NCBI GenBank assembly: GCA_910585725.1
Contig: CAJUFA010000055.1
Span: 1-13,192 of the forward strand
DNA: 13,192 bases
Direction of reading: 5' to 3'
Source of the DNA: an uncultured Dorea sp.
GTDB lineage: Bacteria; Bacillota; Clostridia; Lachnospirales; Lachnospiraceae
Below the pieces are notes generated by a model. The model worked only from the letters and a program-made list of their open reading frames with translations. It searched no databases and was not told the DNA's origin. A program made the position numbers and the translations under genes. This document shows, piece after piece, positions 7,365 to 13,192 of this stretch (position 1 is its first letter; every line of letters begins with the position of its first letter).

Positions 7365-7427
7365 CCTGAGAAATGTAATAAAGTCCCGAGAAAACCGATA
7401 TAGAAAGCAGCTTTCTTCTTTTATACT
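7365..7427 (+). promoter_or_regulatory. GH5 promoter with candidate AraC operator
   Basis: A direct repeat CCTGAGAAA (7365-7373) and CCCGAGAAA (7385-7393) has a 20-bp period, two helical turns, as expected for an AraC dimer. It lies just upstream of a good -10 TATACT (7422-7427) whose -35 position (7399-7404) is poor, as in activator-dependent promoters. A 6-bp inverted repeat AGAAAG-CAG-CTTTCT (7402-7416) lies between them. On the minus strand TATATT near 7345 could be the AraC gene's own -10. Confidence 0.5.
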
Positions 7428-7478
7428 GAACCCATAAAACAACAAACGGCAATCAAAAAAGGAAAGGAAGAAAAGAAA

Positions 7479-8657
7479 ATGCATGTAAAAGGTGTAAATC
7501 TCGGAAACTGGCTGGTATTGGAAAAATGGATGAGTCCGGCGCTGTTCGACGGAACAACGGCAGAAGATGAATATTATCTCCCCACCCAGCTTTCAAAAGA
7601 AGTATATGAAGCAAGAATCAAAATACATCGTGCAGAATACATCACAGAAAGGGATTTTGTACGAATCAAAGCCATGGGGCTTAATACCGTCCGCATCCCG
7701 GTCCCCTACTTTATCTTTGGAGACCGTCCTCCGTTTATCGGGTGCATAGATGAATTGGACAAAGCCTTCAACTGGGCAGAAAGATATGATCTCCAGATTC
7801 TTATAGATCTGCATACGGCTCCGGACAGCCAGAATGGTTTCGATAACGGAGGTATCAGCGGGGTCTGCAAATGGTCAAAGCAGCCGGATGAAGTAGAATT
7901 CGTATTGAATGTATTGGAGCGCCTTGCGCAGCGATACAAAGACCGGAAAGGGCTATGGGGAATCGAAGTAATCAATGAACCCATCCTTGATAATATGTGG
8001 GAAATAGTGAACGTACCGGAACGATACCCTGCCGCAGATCCCAAAAAAGCAGAGGGAAGCGGTCCCAACACGATGGAATTCCTCCGTCGGTTTTATCTGG
8101 ACGCATATGACAGACTCCGCAAACATCTGCCCGAAGAAAAATACATCGTAATTCACGACGCATTTAAACTTCATGCATGGAAGGACTTTATGCAGGAAGA
8201 GAAGTATAAAAATGTGGTGCTCGATACCCATCAATACTTGATGTTCGCAGAGATGGACGGATGCGAGCAAACCATTGAGGGATATGAGAATTATATAAAA
8301 GAGCATTACGAAGATGAGATCCGAAAAATGCAGCAATACTTCCCCGTAATCTGCGGTGAATGGTGTCTGTTTAACTCCCTCGCCGTAGGATGTGATACCA
8401 GAGGCGGCCAGAGTGTCCTTAACGGACAGGAAGGCATGTCTGCGGAGAACGTAAGTCTGGAACAGAAAAAGAAGATCTACCAGGCAGTAGCAAAAGCCCA
8501 GCTTGCGGCATGGAACACAGGCAGCGGTTACTTCTACTGGAGCTATAAGCTCCTGACAGATACGGTGAACACCCCCGGATGGGTCGGTTGGGACAGTTGG
8601 GATTTCGGAAGATGCGCAGATCTTGGCTGGTTTCCAACGGACAACGAGACAAAATAA
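7479..8657 (+). CDS. Glycoside hydrolase family 5, exo-beta-1,3-glucanase-like
   Basis: A 392-residue (beta/alpha)8 retaining beta-glycosidase. Seen: GVNLGNWLVLEKWMSP at the N-terminus, VRIPVPYF (71-78), HTAPDSQNGFDNGG (112-125), VINEP with acid/base Glu167, DTHQY (249-253), and GEW with nucleophile Glu294. These blocks resemble fungal exo-1,3-beta-glucanases (GVNLGGWLVLE, SQNGFDN) more than classical endocellulases, so GH5_9 or a sister subfamily is likely. There is no signal peptide or anchor; the protein is probably cytoplasmic and acts on imported short beta-glucosides. The start is well supported by GGAAAGGAAG upstream. It is a single-gene unit with its own terminator, controlled by the divergent AraC gene. 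All catalytic residues are present. The exact substrate (laminari-oligosaccharides, aryl or steryl beta-glucosides) cannot be read from the sequence. Confidence 0.88.
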   Translation: MHVKGVNLGNWLVLEKWMSPALFDGTTAEDEYYLPTQLSKEVYEARIKIHRAEYITERDFVRIKAMGLNTVRIPVPYFIFGDRPPFIGCIDELDKAFNWAERYDLQILIDLHTAPDSQNGFDNGGISGVCKWSKQPDEVEFVLNVLERLAQRYKDRKGLWGIEVINEPILDNMWEIVNVPERYPAADPKKAEGSGPNTMEFLRRFYLDAYDRLRKHLPEEKYIVIHDAFKLHAWKDFMQEEKYKNVVLDTHQYLMFAEMDGCEQTIEGYENYIKEHYEDEIRKMQQYFPVICGEWCLFNSLAVGCDTRGGQSVLNGQEGMSAENVSLEQKKKIYQAVAKAQLAAWNTGSGYFYWSYKLLTDTVNTPGWVGWDSWDFGRCADLGWFPTDNETK

Positions 8658-8683
8658 CTGTGAAACTTGATACAGCGAAATAA

Positions 8684-8754
8684 AATATGCTCTAAAGGTT
8701 CTTCATTAACCATGAGAAAACATGATTAAGAAGTCCTTTAGAGCATATTATTTC
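8684..8754. terminator. Long bidirectional terminator
   Basis: A perfect 15-bp stem (8684-8698 with 8735-8749, AATATGCTCTAAAGG and its complement) encloses a second imperfect stem (8701-8714 with 8721-8733) and an AGAAAA loop. T-rich tracts flank both sides. It lies between the converging GH5 and exchanger genes. Confidence 0.85.
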
Positions 8755-9965
8755 TAGCAGAATAATATAATCAACTGTGAAGCAAGCACTACCGCAATCA
8801 GCGCGATAGGATAAGTTGCCGCGTACGCAGCCGCGATATCCTCTGTCCCAGCCATATTGATCAGGGTGCCGAGCGCCGGCGTACTGGTCATACCTCCGGT
8901 CAGTGATCCGAGATTATTAAGCAGAGGCAGTTTCAGTATATTCTTCGCGATAACGAATCCTATGATCATCGGCAGGATCGTCATGATCGCCCCATAGAGG
9001 AAGTAGATAGGCTCGAAATATTGTACGAATTTCGCACCGCCGGATACTCCCGCTCCGATCAGGAACAGCATCAGTCCCAACTCCCGCAGCATCTTAAGAG
9101 TAGAATTCTTCGGCACAATAGATATCTTTCCGATATGTCCGTAATGTCCGAACACAAGGGCTGTCAGAAGACATCCTCCGGTAGTGGTCAGCGAGAAATT
9201 CCGGTATATGATACTCCCCACCAGGATTCCTACTACAACCGCCAGTGAAAATGCCATAAATCCGAATTCGTCTATCTCCGTCAGGATCAGATCCTTTTTC
9301 TTGCGTCCTTCTCCTTCTTTTGCCGCGATCTTCGCCACCTCTTCATTCATATCCGCTTTCGTAATCTTCGGAACGATCTGCACAAACAGCACCACTCCGA
9401 TCACACCAAACAGGTACGCGATACCGTATCCTACGGATACCAGCGCTTCCAGGTCAGCGCCCACCGCAGCCTTTGACGCAGAGAATGCCGGCGTACTGGT
9501 CAGCGCCCCTGAGAGGATACCAACCAGGATCGCCTTAAACTGTTCATGGTCAAGATCTGTAAAGTTACTGCCAATGACGATACACAGCACGCAGGTTGCC
9601 GCCGCCGCAAGTATGATTACGGCTCCAAGCAGAACATAGGATTTAAAATTCCGCTTCAGATTACCGAAAAAGTTCGGTCCCGCAATGAAACCAACGGAGG
9701 TCACAAAGAAGACCAACCCCAGATTCTCTACAATCTTCAGCGCCTCTGTAGCAAACGACACCTCTTCTACAGTCAGGTTATCCGAAAGTTTCGAATATAA
9801 CAGACATCCATAGATCAGCGCGACGATAAATACTCCCGCAGTTCCAAGGTCTATCCCTTTTACCTCAATCCTGCCGATCGCATATCCTACAGCCGCAATC
9901 GCAAAGACCGAAAATGTCAGAAATACTACCGCTTTTACTGCTAATATTCCTCCAAATAACTCCAT
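8754..9965 (-). CDS. AspT/YidE-type dicarboxylate or amino acid exchanger
   Basis: A membrane protein of 403 residues with about ten hydrophobic segments in two repeated halves. Each half carries the AspT/YidE signature: GILSGALTSTPAF (149-161) and GSLTGGMTSTPAL (353-365). AspT proteins are electrogenic aspartate-alanine exchangers. Classical AspT and YidE are around 550 residues, with two TrkA-C (RCK) domains between the halves. Here the linker (about 197-235) is only a short charged stretch, so those domains are missing. The start is the ATG at 9965, with AAAGGAG nine bases upstream; in-frame codons further up fall in the hairpin leader and do not look like protein. The gene follows fumarase genes and a fumarate reductase-type flavoprotein, so fumarate, malate, succinate or aspartate are the likely substrates. 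The family is clear; substrate and direction are inferred. Confidence 0.85.
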   Translation of the reverse strand: MELFGGILAVKAVVFLTFSVFAIAAVGYAIGRIEVKGIDLGTAGVFIVALIYGCLLYSKLSDNLTVEEVSFATEALKIVENLGLVFFVTSVGFIAGPNFFGNLKRNFKSYVLLGAVIILAAAATCVLCIVIGSNFTDLDHEQFKAILVGILSGALTSTPAFSASKAAVGADLEALVSVGYGIAYLFGVIGVVLFVQIVPKITKADMNEEVAKIAAKEGEGRKKKDLILTEIDEFGFMAFSLAVVVGILVGSIIYRNFSLTTTGGCLLTALVFGHYGHIGKISIVPKNSTLKMLRELGLMLFLIGAGVSGGAKFVQYFEPIYFLYGAIMTILPMIIGFVIAKNILKLPLLNNLGSLTGGMTSTPALGTLINMAGTEDIAAAYAATYPIALIAVVLASQLIILFC

Positions 9966-10003
9966 GTCATATGACTCCTTTCTATCAAATGAGATGTATC
10001 TCC

Positions 10004-10079
10004 TCTCTTGACAAGAGCACACACGTACCAGGCCATGTAATCCAGCTCCCTCCCGGCCATGTGTGCTCTTGTCAAGAGA
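10004..10079 (-). repeat. 76-nt inverted repeat in the exchanger leader
   Basis: Arms 10004-10023 and 10060-10079 are perfectly complementary over 20 bp, around a 36-nt centre. In the minus-strand transcript two more pairs (one G-U) extend the stem inward. Each arm itself contains a 13-bp palindrome, CTCTTGACAAGAG (10005-10017) and CTCTTGTCAAGAG (10066-10078). The centre has two copies of GGCCAT, one per side. No T run follows, so it is not a normal terminator. It could be a structured leader, a pair of operator sites, or an intergenic repeat element. It ends 38 bases before the exchanger ATG. Confidence 0.8.
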
Positions 10080-10088
10080 AGCGCTGCC

Positions 10089-10123
10089 TGGAACAGCGGG
10101 AATATCTGAAGCCTGCTGTTCCA
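10089..10123. repeat. Second hairpin between fumarase and exchanger
   Basis: A 9-bp perfect stem TGGAACAGC / GCTGTTCCA (10089-10097 with 10115-10123) extends by three more pairs on the plus strand if a G-U is allowed, with an 11-nt loop. Neither strand has a convincing T run. With the 76-nt repeat next to it, most of the 188-bp gap is structured. Confidence 0.65.
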
Positions 10124-10153
10124 AACAGTTTCTAAATATTTTATAGAATCATA

Positions 10154-10717
10154 TTACTCCTCATGTTCCTTCAGATATGCGGCGCGTCCGCTCTCATACA
10201 GGTTATTTCCCTCGCTGTCAATGATAACGACAAGAGGCATATCCTCTACATACAGCTTCCGAAGGGCTTCTGCCCCCAGATCTTCATAAGCGATCAGTTC
10301 TGCTTTCTTGATACATTTTGCAAGAAGCGCTCCTGCTCCGCCGATAGCTCCGAAGTACACTCCTGAATACTTCTTCATCGCGTCAATAACTTCCGGAAGA
10401 CGGGCACCTTTCCCGATCATTCCGCGGGCGCCTACGGACATCATAGTCGGCGCGTAAGCGTCCATACGTCCGCTGGTAGTCGGTCCCGCGGAACCGATAA
10501 CCTGTCCCGGTTTCGCCGGAGTCGGTCCCACATAATAGATCGTAGCGTCTGTCGGGTCAAATGGAATCTTCTCTCCCTTGGCAAGAGCCTCGCACATTCT
10601 CTTGTGCCCCGCGTCACGGGAAGTATAGATCGTTCCGGTTACAAGTACGCTGTCGCCTGCGTGCAGCGTCTTTGCAAGCTCCTCTGTCAATGGTAATGTA
10701 ATCTTCTTCGCTGCCAT
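10154..10717 (-). CDS. Class I fumarate hydratase, beta subunit
   Basis: A 187-residue soluble subunit of the iron-sulfur fumarase, which reversibly hydrates fumarate to malate. It matches the C-terminal (beta) domain of class I fumarases and TtdB: RDAGHKR (34-40), YVGPTPAKPG (62-71), GSAGPTTSGRMD (75-86) and GKG (102-104). These residues bind the dicarboxylate and close over the alpha-subunit cluster. The start ATG abuts the stop of the alpha gene with no gap, and GGAGGTGAT in the alpha tail is its ribosome site, so expression is coupled. L-tartrate dehydratase beta (TtdB) is the main alternative; the fumarate reductase-type neighbour favours fumarase. The length is normal for a split beta subunit. 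Confidence 0.93.
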   Translation of the reverse strand: MAAKKITLPLTEELAKTLHAGDSVLVTGTIYTSRDAGHKRMCEALAKGEKIPFDPTDATIYYVGPTPAKPGQVIGSAGPTTSGRMDAYAPTMMSVGARGMIGKGARLPEVIDAMKKYSGVYFGAIGGAGALLAKCIKKAELIAYEDLGAEALRKLYVEDMPLVVIIDSEGNNLYESGRAAYLKEHEE

Positions 10718-11560
10718 CTAGATCACCTCCGATTTATGGCGTGTCACATGGCAGTTAATATTGACTGCACATGGCATGCCTGCAATATGGGTTGGCAGAG
10801 TTTCAATATTTAATCCGATCGCCGTAGTCTTTCCGCCGAATCCCTGGGGTCCGATTCCAAGCTGGTTGATCTTCTCTAACATCTCTTTCTCCAAATCCGC
10901 ATAGAATGCGTCCGGATTGGAGGAATCGATAGGTCTCATCAGCGCTTTCTTCGCAAGAAGGGCCGCTTTGTCAAAAGTTCCGCCGATTCCGACGCCCACT
11001 ACCATCGGCGGACACGGGTTCGGTCCCGCCGTCTCTACGACTTCGAGGATGAAGTCCTTGATCCCCTGTAATCCATGGGATGGCTTGAACATACGGATCT
11101 GGCTCATATTCTCGCTTCCGAATCCCTTTGGTCCGACAGTAACCTTGATCTGCTCGCCGGGAACGATCTCCGTATAGAGCATCGCCGGAGTGTTGTCTCC
11201 TGTATTCCCGCGGCGTACCGGATCCTTTACAACGGACTTTCTGAGATATCCTTTGTCATACCCGCGGCGTACGCCCTCGTCTACGGCATCCGCAAGATTG
11301 CCTCCGGTCAGATGTACATCCTGCCCGATCTCAAGGAATACACATGCCATTCCTGTATCCTGGCAGATCGGCACGCACTCTTTATCCGCAATCTCGAAGT
11401 TTTCAATAATATTATCCAGGACTCCCTTTGCAATCTCTCCGTCCTCGCACGCGCGGCAATCCTTGATCGCGCACTTTACGTCCTCAGGAAGATGCTCATT
11501 CGCTTCGATACAAAGCTTCTCTACGACATCCGTAATCTTGCTTACTTCTATCTCACGCAT
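10718..11560 (-). CDS. Class I fumarate hydratase, alpha subunit
   Basis: A 280-residue catalytic subunit that carries the oxygen-sensitive [4Fe-4S] cluster. The three cluster cysteines are visible: Cys66 in PICQDTG, Cys183 in PNPCPP and Cys270 in INCHVTRH. Further family blocks are GNTGDNTPA (118-126), GPKGFGSENMS (143-153) and GIGPQGFGGKTTA (235-247). It works as an alpha/beta pair with the gene immediately downstream. The start is set by AAGGAG eight bases before the ATG. It follows the flavoprotein gene by 21 bases, so the three form one transcription unit. The enzyme supplies fumarate from malate for reduction, or runs the other way. TtdA is the alternative assignment, less likely by context. 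Confidence 0.94.
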   Translation of the reverse strand: MREIEVSKITDVVEKLCIEANEHLPEDVKCAIKDCRACEDGEIAKGVLDNIIENFEIADKECVPICQDTGMACVFLEIGQDVHLTGGNLADAVDEGVRRGYDKGYLRKSVVKDPVRRGNTGDNTPAMLYTEIVPGEQIKVTVGPKGFGSENMSQIRMFKPSHGLQGIKDFILEVVETAGPNPCPPMVVGVGIGGTFDKAALLAKKALMRPIDSSNPDAFYADLEKEMLEKINQLGIGPQGFGGKTTAIGLNIETLPTHIAGMPCAVNINCHVTRHKSEVI

Positions 11561-11581
11561 AGTCTAATCTCCTTCTATCTC

Positions 11582-13192
11582 TTATCTCTCATGGCGGGCA
11601 TATTTAGGAAGAAGCTTCGGTGATACTTCTTCTGTAGCTACAGACGCTCCTTTTAACTCCTCGTCATAGCTTGCCACATGATCAAGATTCATCGTGCCAA
11701 GTTCTACTTCTTTTGCTTTTGCCGCGGCCTTCTTACCTGCATTCCGGCCAAATACAATAACGTCAAGAAGTGAGTTGCCCATCAATCTGTTTCTTCCGTG
11801 GATTCCGCCTGCGGCTTCTCCTGCTGCCAGAAGGTTAGGAATGTTCTTCGTGAATCCTTCTCCGTCGATCTCAAGACCGCCGTTCTGATAATGCAGCGTA
11901 GGATAGATCAGGATCGGCACTTTTCTCATATCGATACCGTATTTCATATACATACGGAACATGGCCGGGATCCTCTTCTCGATGGTTCCTTCTCCTCCAA
12001 GGATTTCGATCATAGGCGTATCAAGCCATACCCCTTTTTGTCCGCTCGGCGCCTCTACGCCGCGGCCTTCTCTGCACTCGCGGATAACTCCTGAAGCATT
12101 GACGTCGCGCGTCTCCAGCGGATGAATATAAGCCTCGCCGTCGGCGTTAACAAGCTGTGCGCCCACGGAACGAACCTTCTCCGTAACAAGAGCGCCCTGA
12201 ATCTGTACCGGATGAGCAACGCCTGTCGGATGATACTGAATGGAATCCTGATAGAGAAGCGGTACTCCTGCTCTGTATCCCAGGATAAGCCCGTCTGCGG
12301 TTGCCCCGTAATGGTTTGATGTCGGGAATCCCTGGTAATGCATTCTTCCGGCGCCGCCCGTTGCGATTACAACAGTCTTTGCCCTTGCAACAGAATAATC
12401 TCCCGTCTCCATGTTAAGAAGAACAGCGCCTGCCGCCTGACCCTTCTCGTCTTTGATGATCTCTACCGCGGAAGTAAATTCGATCACCGGTATCTGACGG
12501 TTGAGCACTTCGTCACGAAGAGTACGCATGATCTCTGCTCCGGAGTAATCCTTACATGCATGCATTCTCTTTCTGGAGGTACCGCCGCCGTGGGTCGTTA
12601 CCATGCGCCCGTCCGCATCCTTGTCAAACATAACGCCAAGCTCGTTCAGCCATTTGATCGCGTCGGGAGCTTCCATAACGAGACGTTTTACCAATTCCGG
12701 CCTTGCGGCAAAGTGTCCGCCGCCGAAACAGTCCAGATAGTGCTGAACCGGAGAATCATTCTCCTTATCCGCCGCCTGGATACCGCCTTCCGCCATCATC
12801 GTATTGGCGTCGCCGATACGAAGTTTCGTTACGATCATTACGTTGGCGCCTGCGTTGTGAGCTTCGATAGCACAGGAAGAACCCGCGCCGCCGCCGCCGA
12901 TTACAAGGACGTCTACGTCATAATCAACCTTCGTGATATCAACCTTGTCATTTACCAGGCGGCTTGTGGAGTGAAGCATCTCAGCCAGCTCAAGAGGGGC
13001 TTTCTGTCCTTTGTTCGGGCCTACCTTAATCTCTGCGAACGCGTCTGGATTATAATCCGGATGGAATTCCTTAAGGAGAGCGTCTTTTTCATCGGCGGTC
13101 AGACGTCTTGGCTCTGTAGACATACGTTCTGCTCTTGTAGCCTCTACCTTTTTGATGGATTCCATCATATTCTCTGGATATGGTGTATACAT
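11582..13192 (-). CDS. Fumarate reductase / succinate dehydrogenase-type flavoprotein (possibly open at window edge)
   Basis: A 536-residue FAD protein of the FrdA/SdhA/NadB superfamily that would reduce fumarate to succinate. Seen: dinucleotide motif VIGGGGAGSSCA (97-108); MAEGG (133-137); HGGGTSRKR (201-209); QYHPTG (319-324) with His321; TRDVNASG with a likely catalytic Arg362; HYQNGG (434-439); and GGIHGRNRLMGNSLLD (462-477) with substrate-binding Arg469. Two oddities stand out. The FAD motif starts only at residue 97, after a charged extension of about 90 residues. Where covalent-flavin enzymes have SHT before AQGG, this one has ANT (Asn130), so FAD is probably held non-covalently. The ATG is the last codon of the window, so upstream sequence, ribosome site and any FrdB partner cannot be seen. 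It starts the malate-fumarate-succinate gene set. Confidence 0.88.
   Translation of the reverse strand: MYTPYPENMMESIKKVEATRAERMSTEPRRLTADEKDALLKEFHPDYNPDAFAEIKVGPNKGQKAPLELAEMLHSTSRLVNDKVDITKVDYDVDVLVIGGGGAGSSCAIEAHNAGANVMIVTKLRIGDANTMMAEGGIQAADKENDSPVQHYLDCFGGGHFAARPELVKRLVMEAPDAIKWLNELGVMFDKDADGRMVTTHGGGTSRKRMHACKDYSGAEIMRTLRDEVLNRQIPVIEFTSAVEIIKDEKGQAAGAVLLNMETGDYSVARAKTVVIATGGAGRMHYQGFPTSNHYGATADGLILGYRAGVPLLYQDSIQYHPTGVAHPVQIQGALVTEKVRSVGAQLVNADGEAYIHPLETRDVNASGVIRECREGRGVEAPSGQKGVWLDTPMIEILGGEGTIEKRIPAMFRMYMKYGIDMRKVPILIYPTLHYQNGGLEIDGEGFTKNIPNLLAAGEAAGGIHGRNRLMGNSLLDVIVFGRNAGKKAAAKAKEVELGTMNLDHVASYDEELKGASVATEEVSPKLLPKYARHER

Noticed and set aside
10089..10123. Terminator after the fumarase beta gene
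   Set aside because: No T run follows on the minus strand, and the stem has an A-C mismatch in that orientation.
9966..10124. 53 extra in-frame codons before the exchanger (start at 10124)
   Set aside because: They translate the two hairpins, have no hydrophobic or family character, and a good ribosome site points to the ATG at 9965.
11075..11623. 182-codon plus-strand open frame
   Set aside because: It is antisense to the fumarase alpha gene, which has complete family motifs and cluster cysteines.

Overview
The window looks like chromosomal DNA of an anaerobic gut-type Clostridia, most likely Lachnospiraceae. This is inferred from the style of the proteins (Clostridia-type enzyme I, class I two-subunit fumarase, AraC-regulated glycosidase), moderate GC, A-rich purine Shine-Dalgarno sites and frequent A/T-flanked GAAGAATCC-type terminators. 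No tRNA, rRNA, CRISPR array, transposase or phage gene is visible.

Layout. (1) 1-1497, plus strand: the C-terminal two thirds of a family 31 glycosidase. It begins directly at a terminator-like hairpin, so its front half is missing. (2) 5186-1630, minus strand: a fructose operon, fruK - remnant of a PTS IIA domain - ptsI - DeoR-type regulator. The membrane transporter expected between fruK and ptsI is gone. Only a frameshifted tail of the IIA domain survives, fused out of frame to the end of fruK. A good promoter and a run of 10-bp direct repeats precede fruK. (3) 7318-5482, minus strand: an AraC-type regulator followed by a small sce7726-like protein with a PD-(D/E)XK-nuclease-like core. (4) 7479-8657, plus strand: a cytoplasmic GH5 exo-beta-1,3-glucanase-like enzyme, divergent from the AraC gene. 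The shared intergenic region carries a 20-bp-spaced direct repeat that fits an AraC operator. (5) 13192-8754, minus strand: a C4-dicarboxylate cassette. It holds a fumarate reductase-type flavoprotein, fumarase alpha, fumarase beta and a short AspT/YidE-type exchanger. A 76-nt near-perfect hairpin lies in the leader of the exchanger gene.

How the genes may work together. The first half of the window is carbohydrate catabolism: alpha-glucoside and beta-glucan hydrolysis, and fructose phosphate metabolism. The last third is a malate-fumarate-succinate branch: fumarase interconverts malate and fumarate, the flavoprotein would reduce fumarate to succinate, and the exchanger would move C4 dicarboxylates or aspartate across the membrane. 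The flavoprotein lacks the His that normally binds FAD covalently and has an unusual N-terminal extension of about 90 residues. The most interesting points are the decayed fructose PTS, the structured leader before the exchanger, and the atypical flavoprotein in a compact fumarate module.
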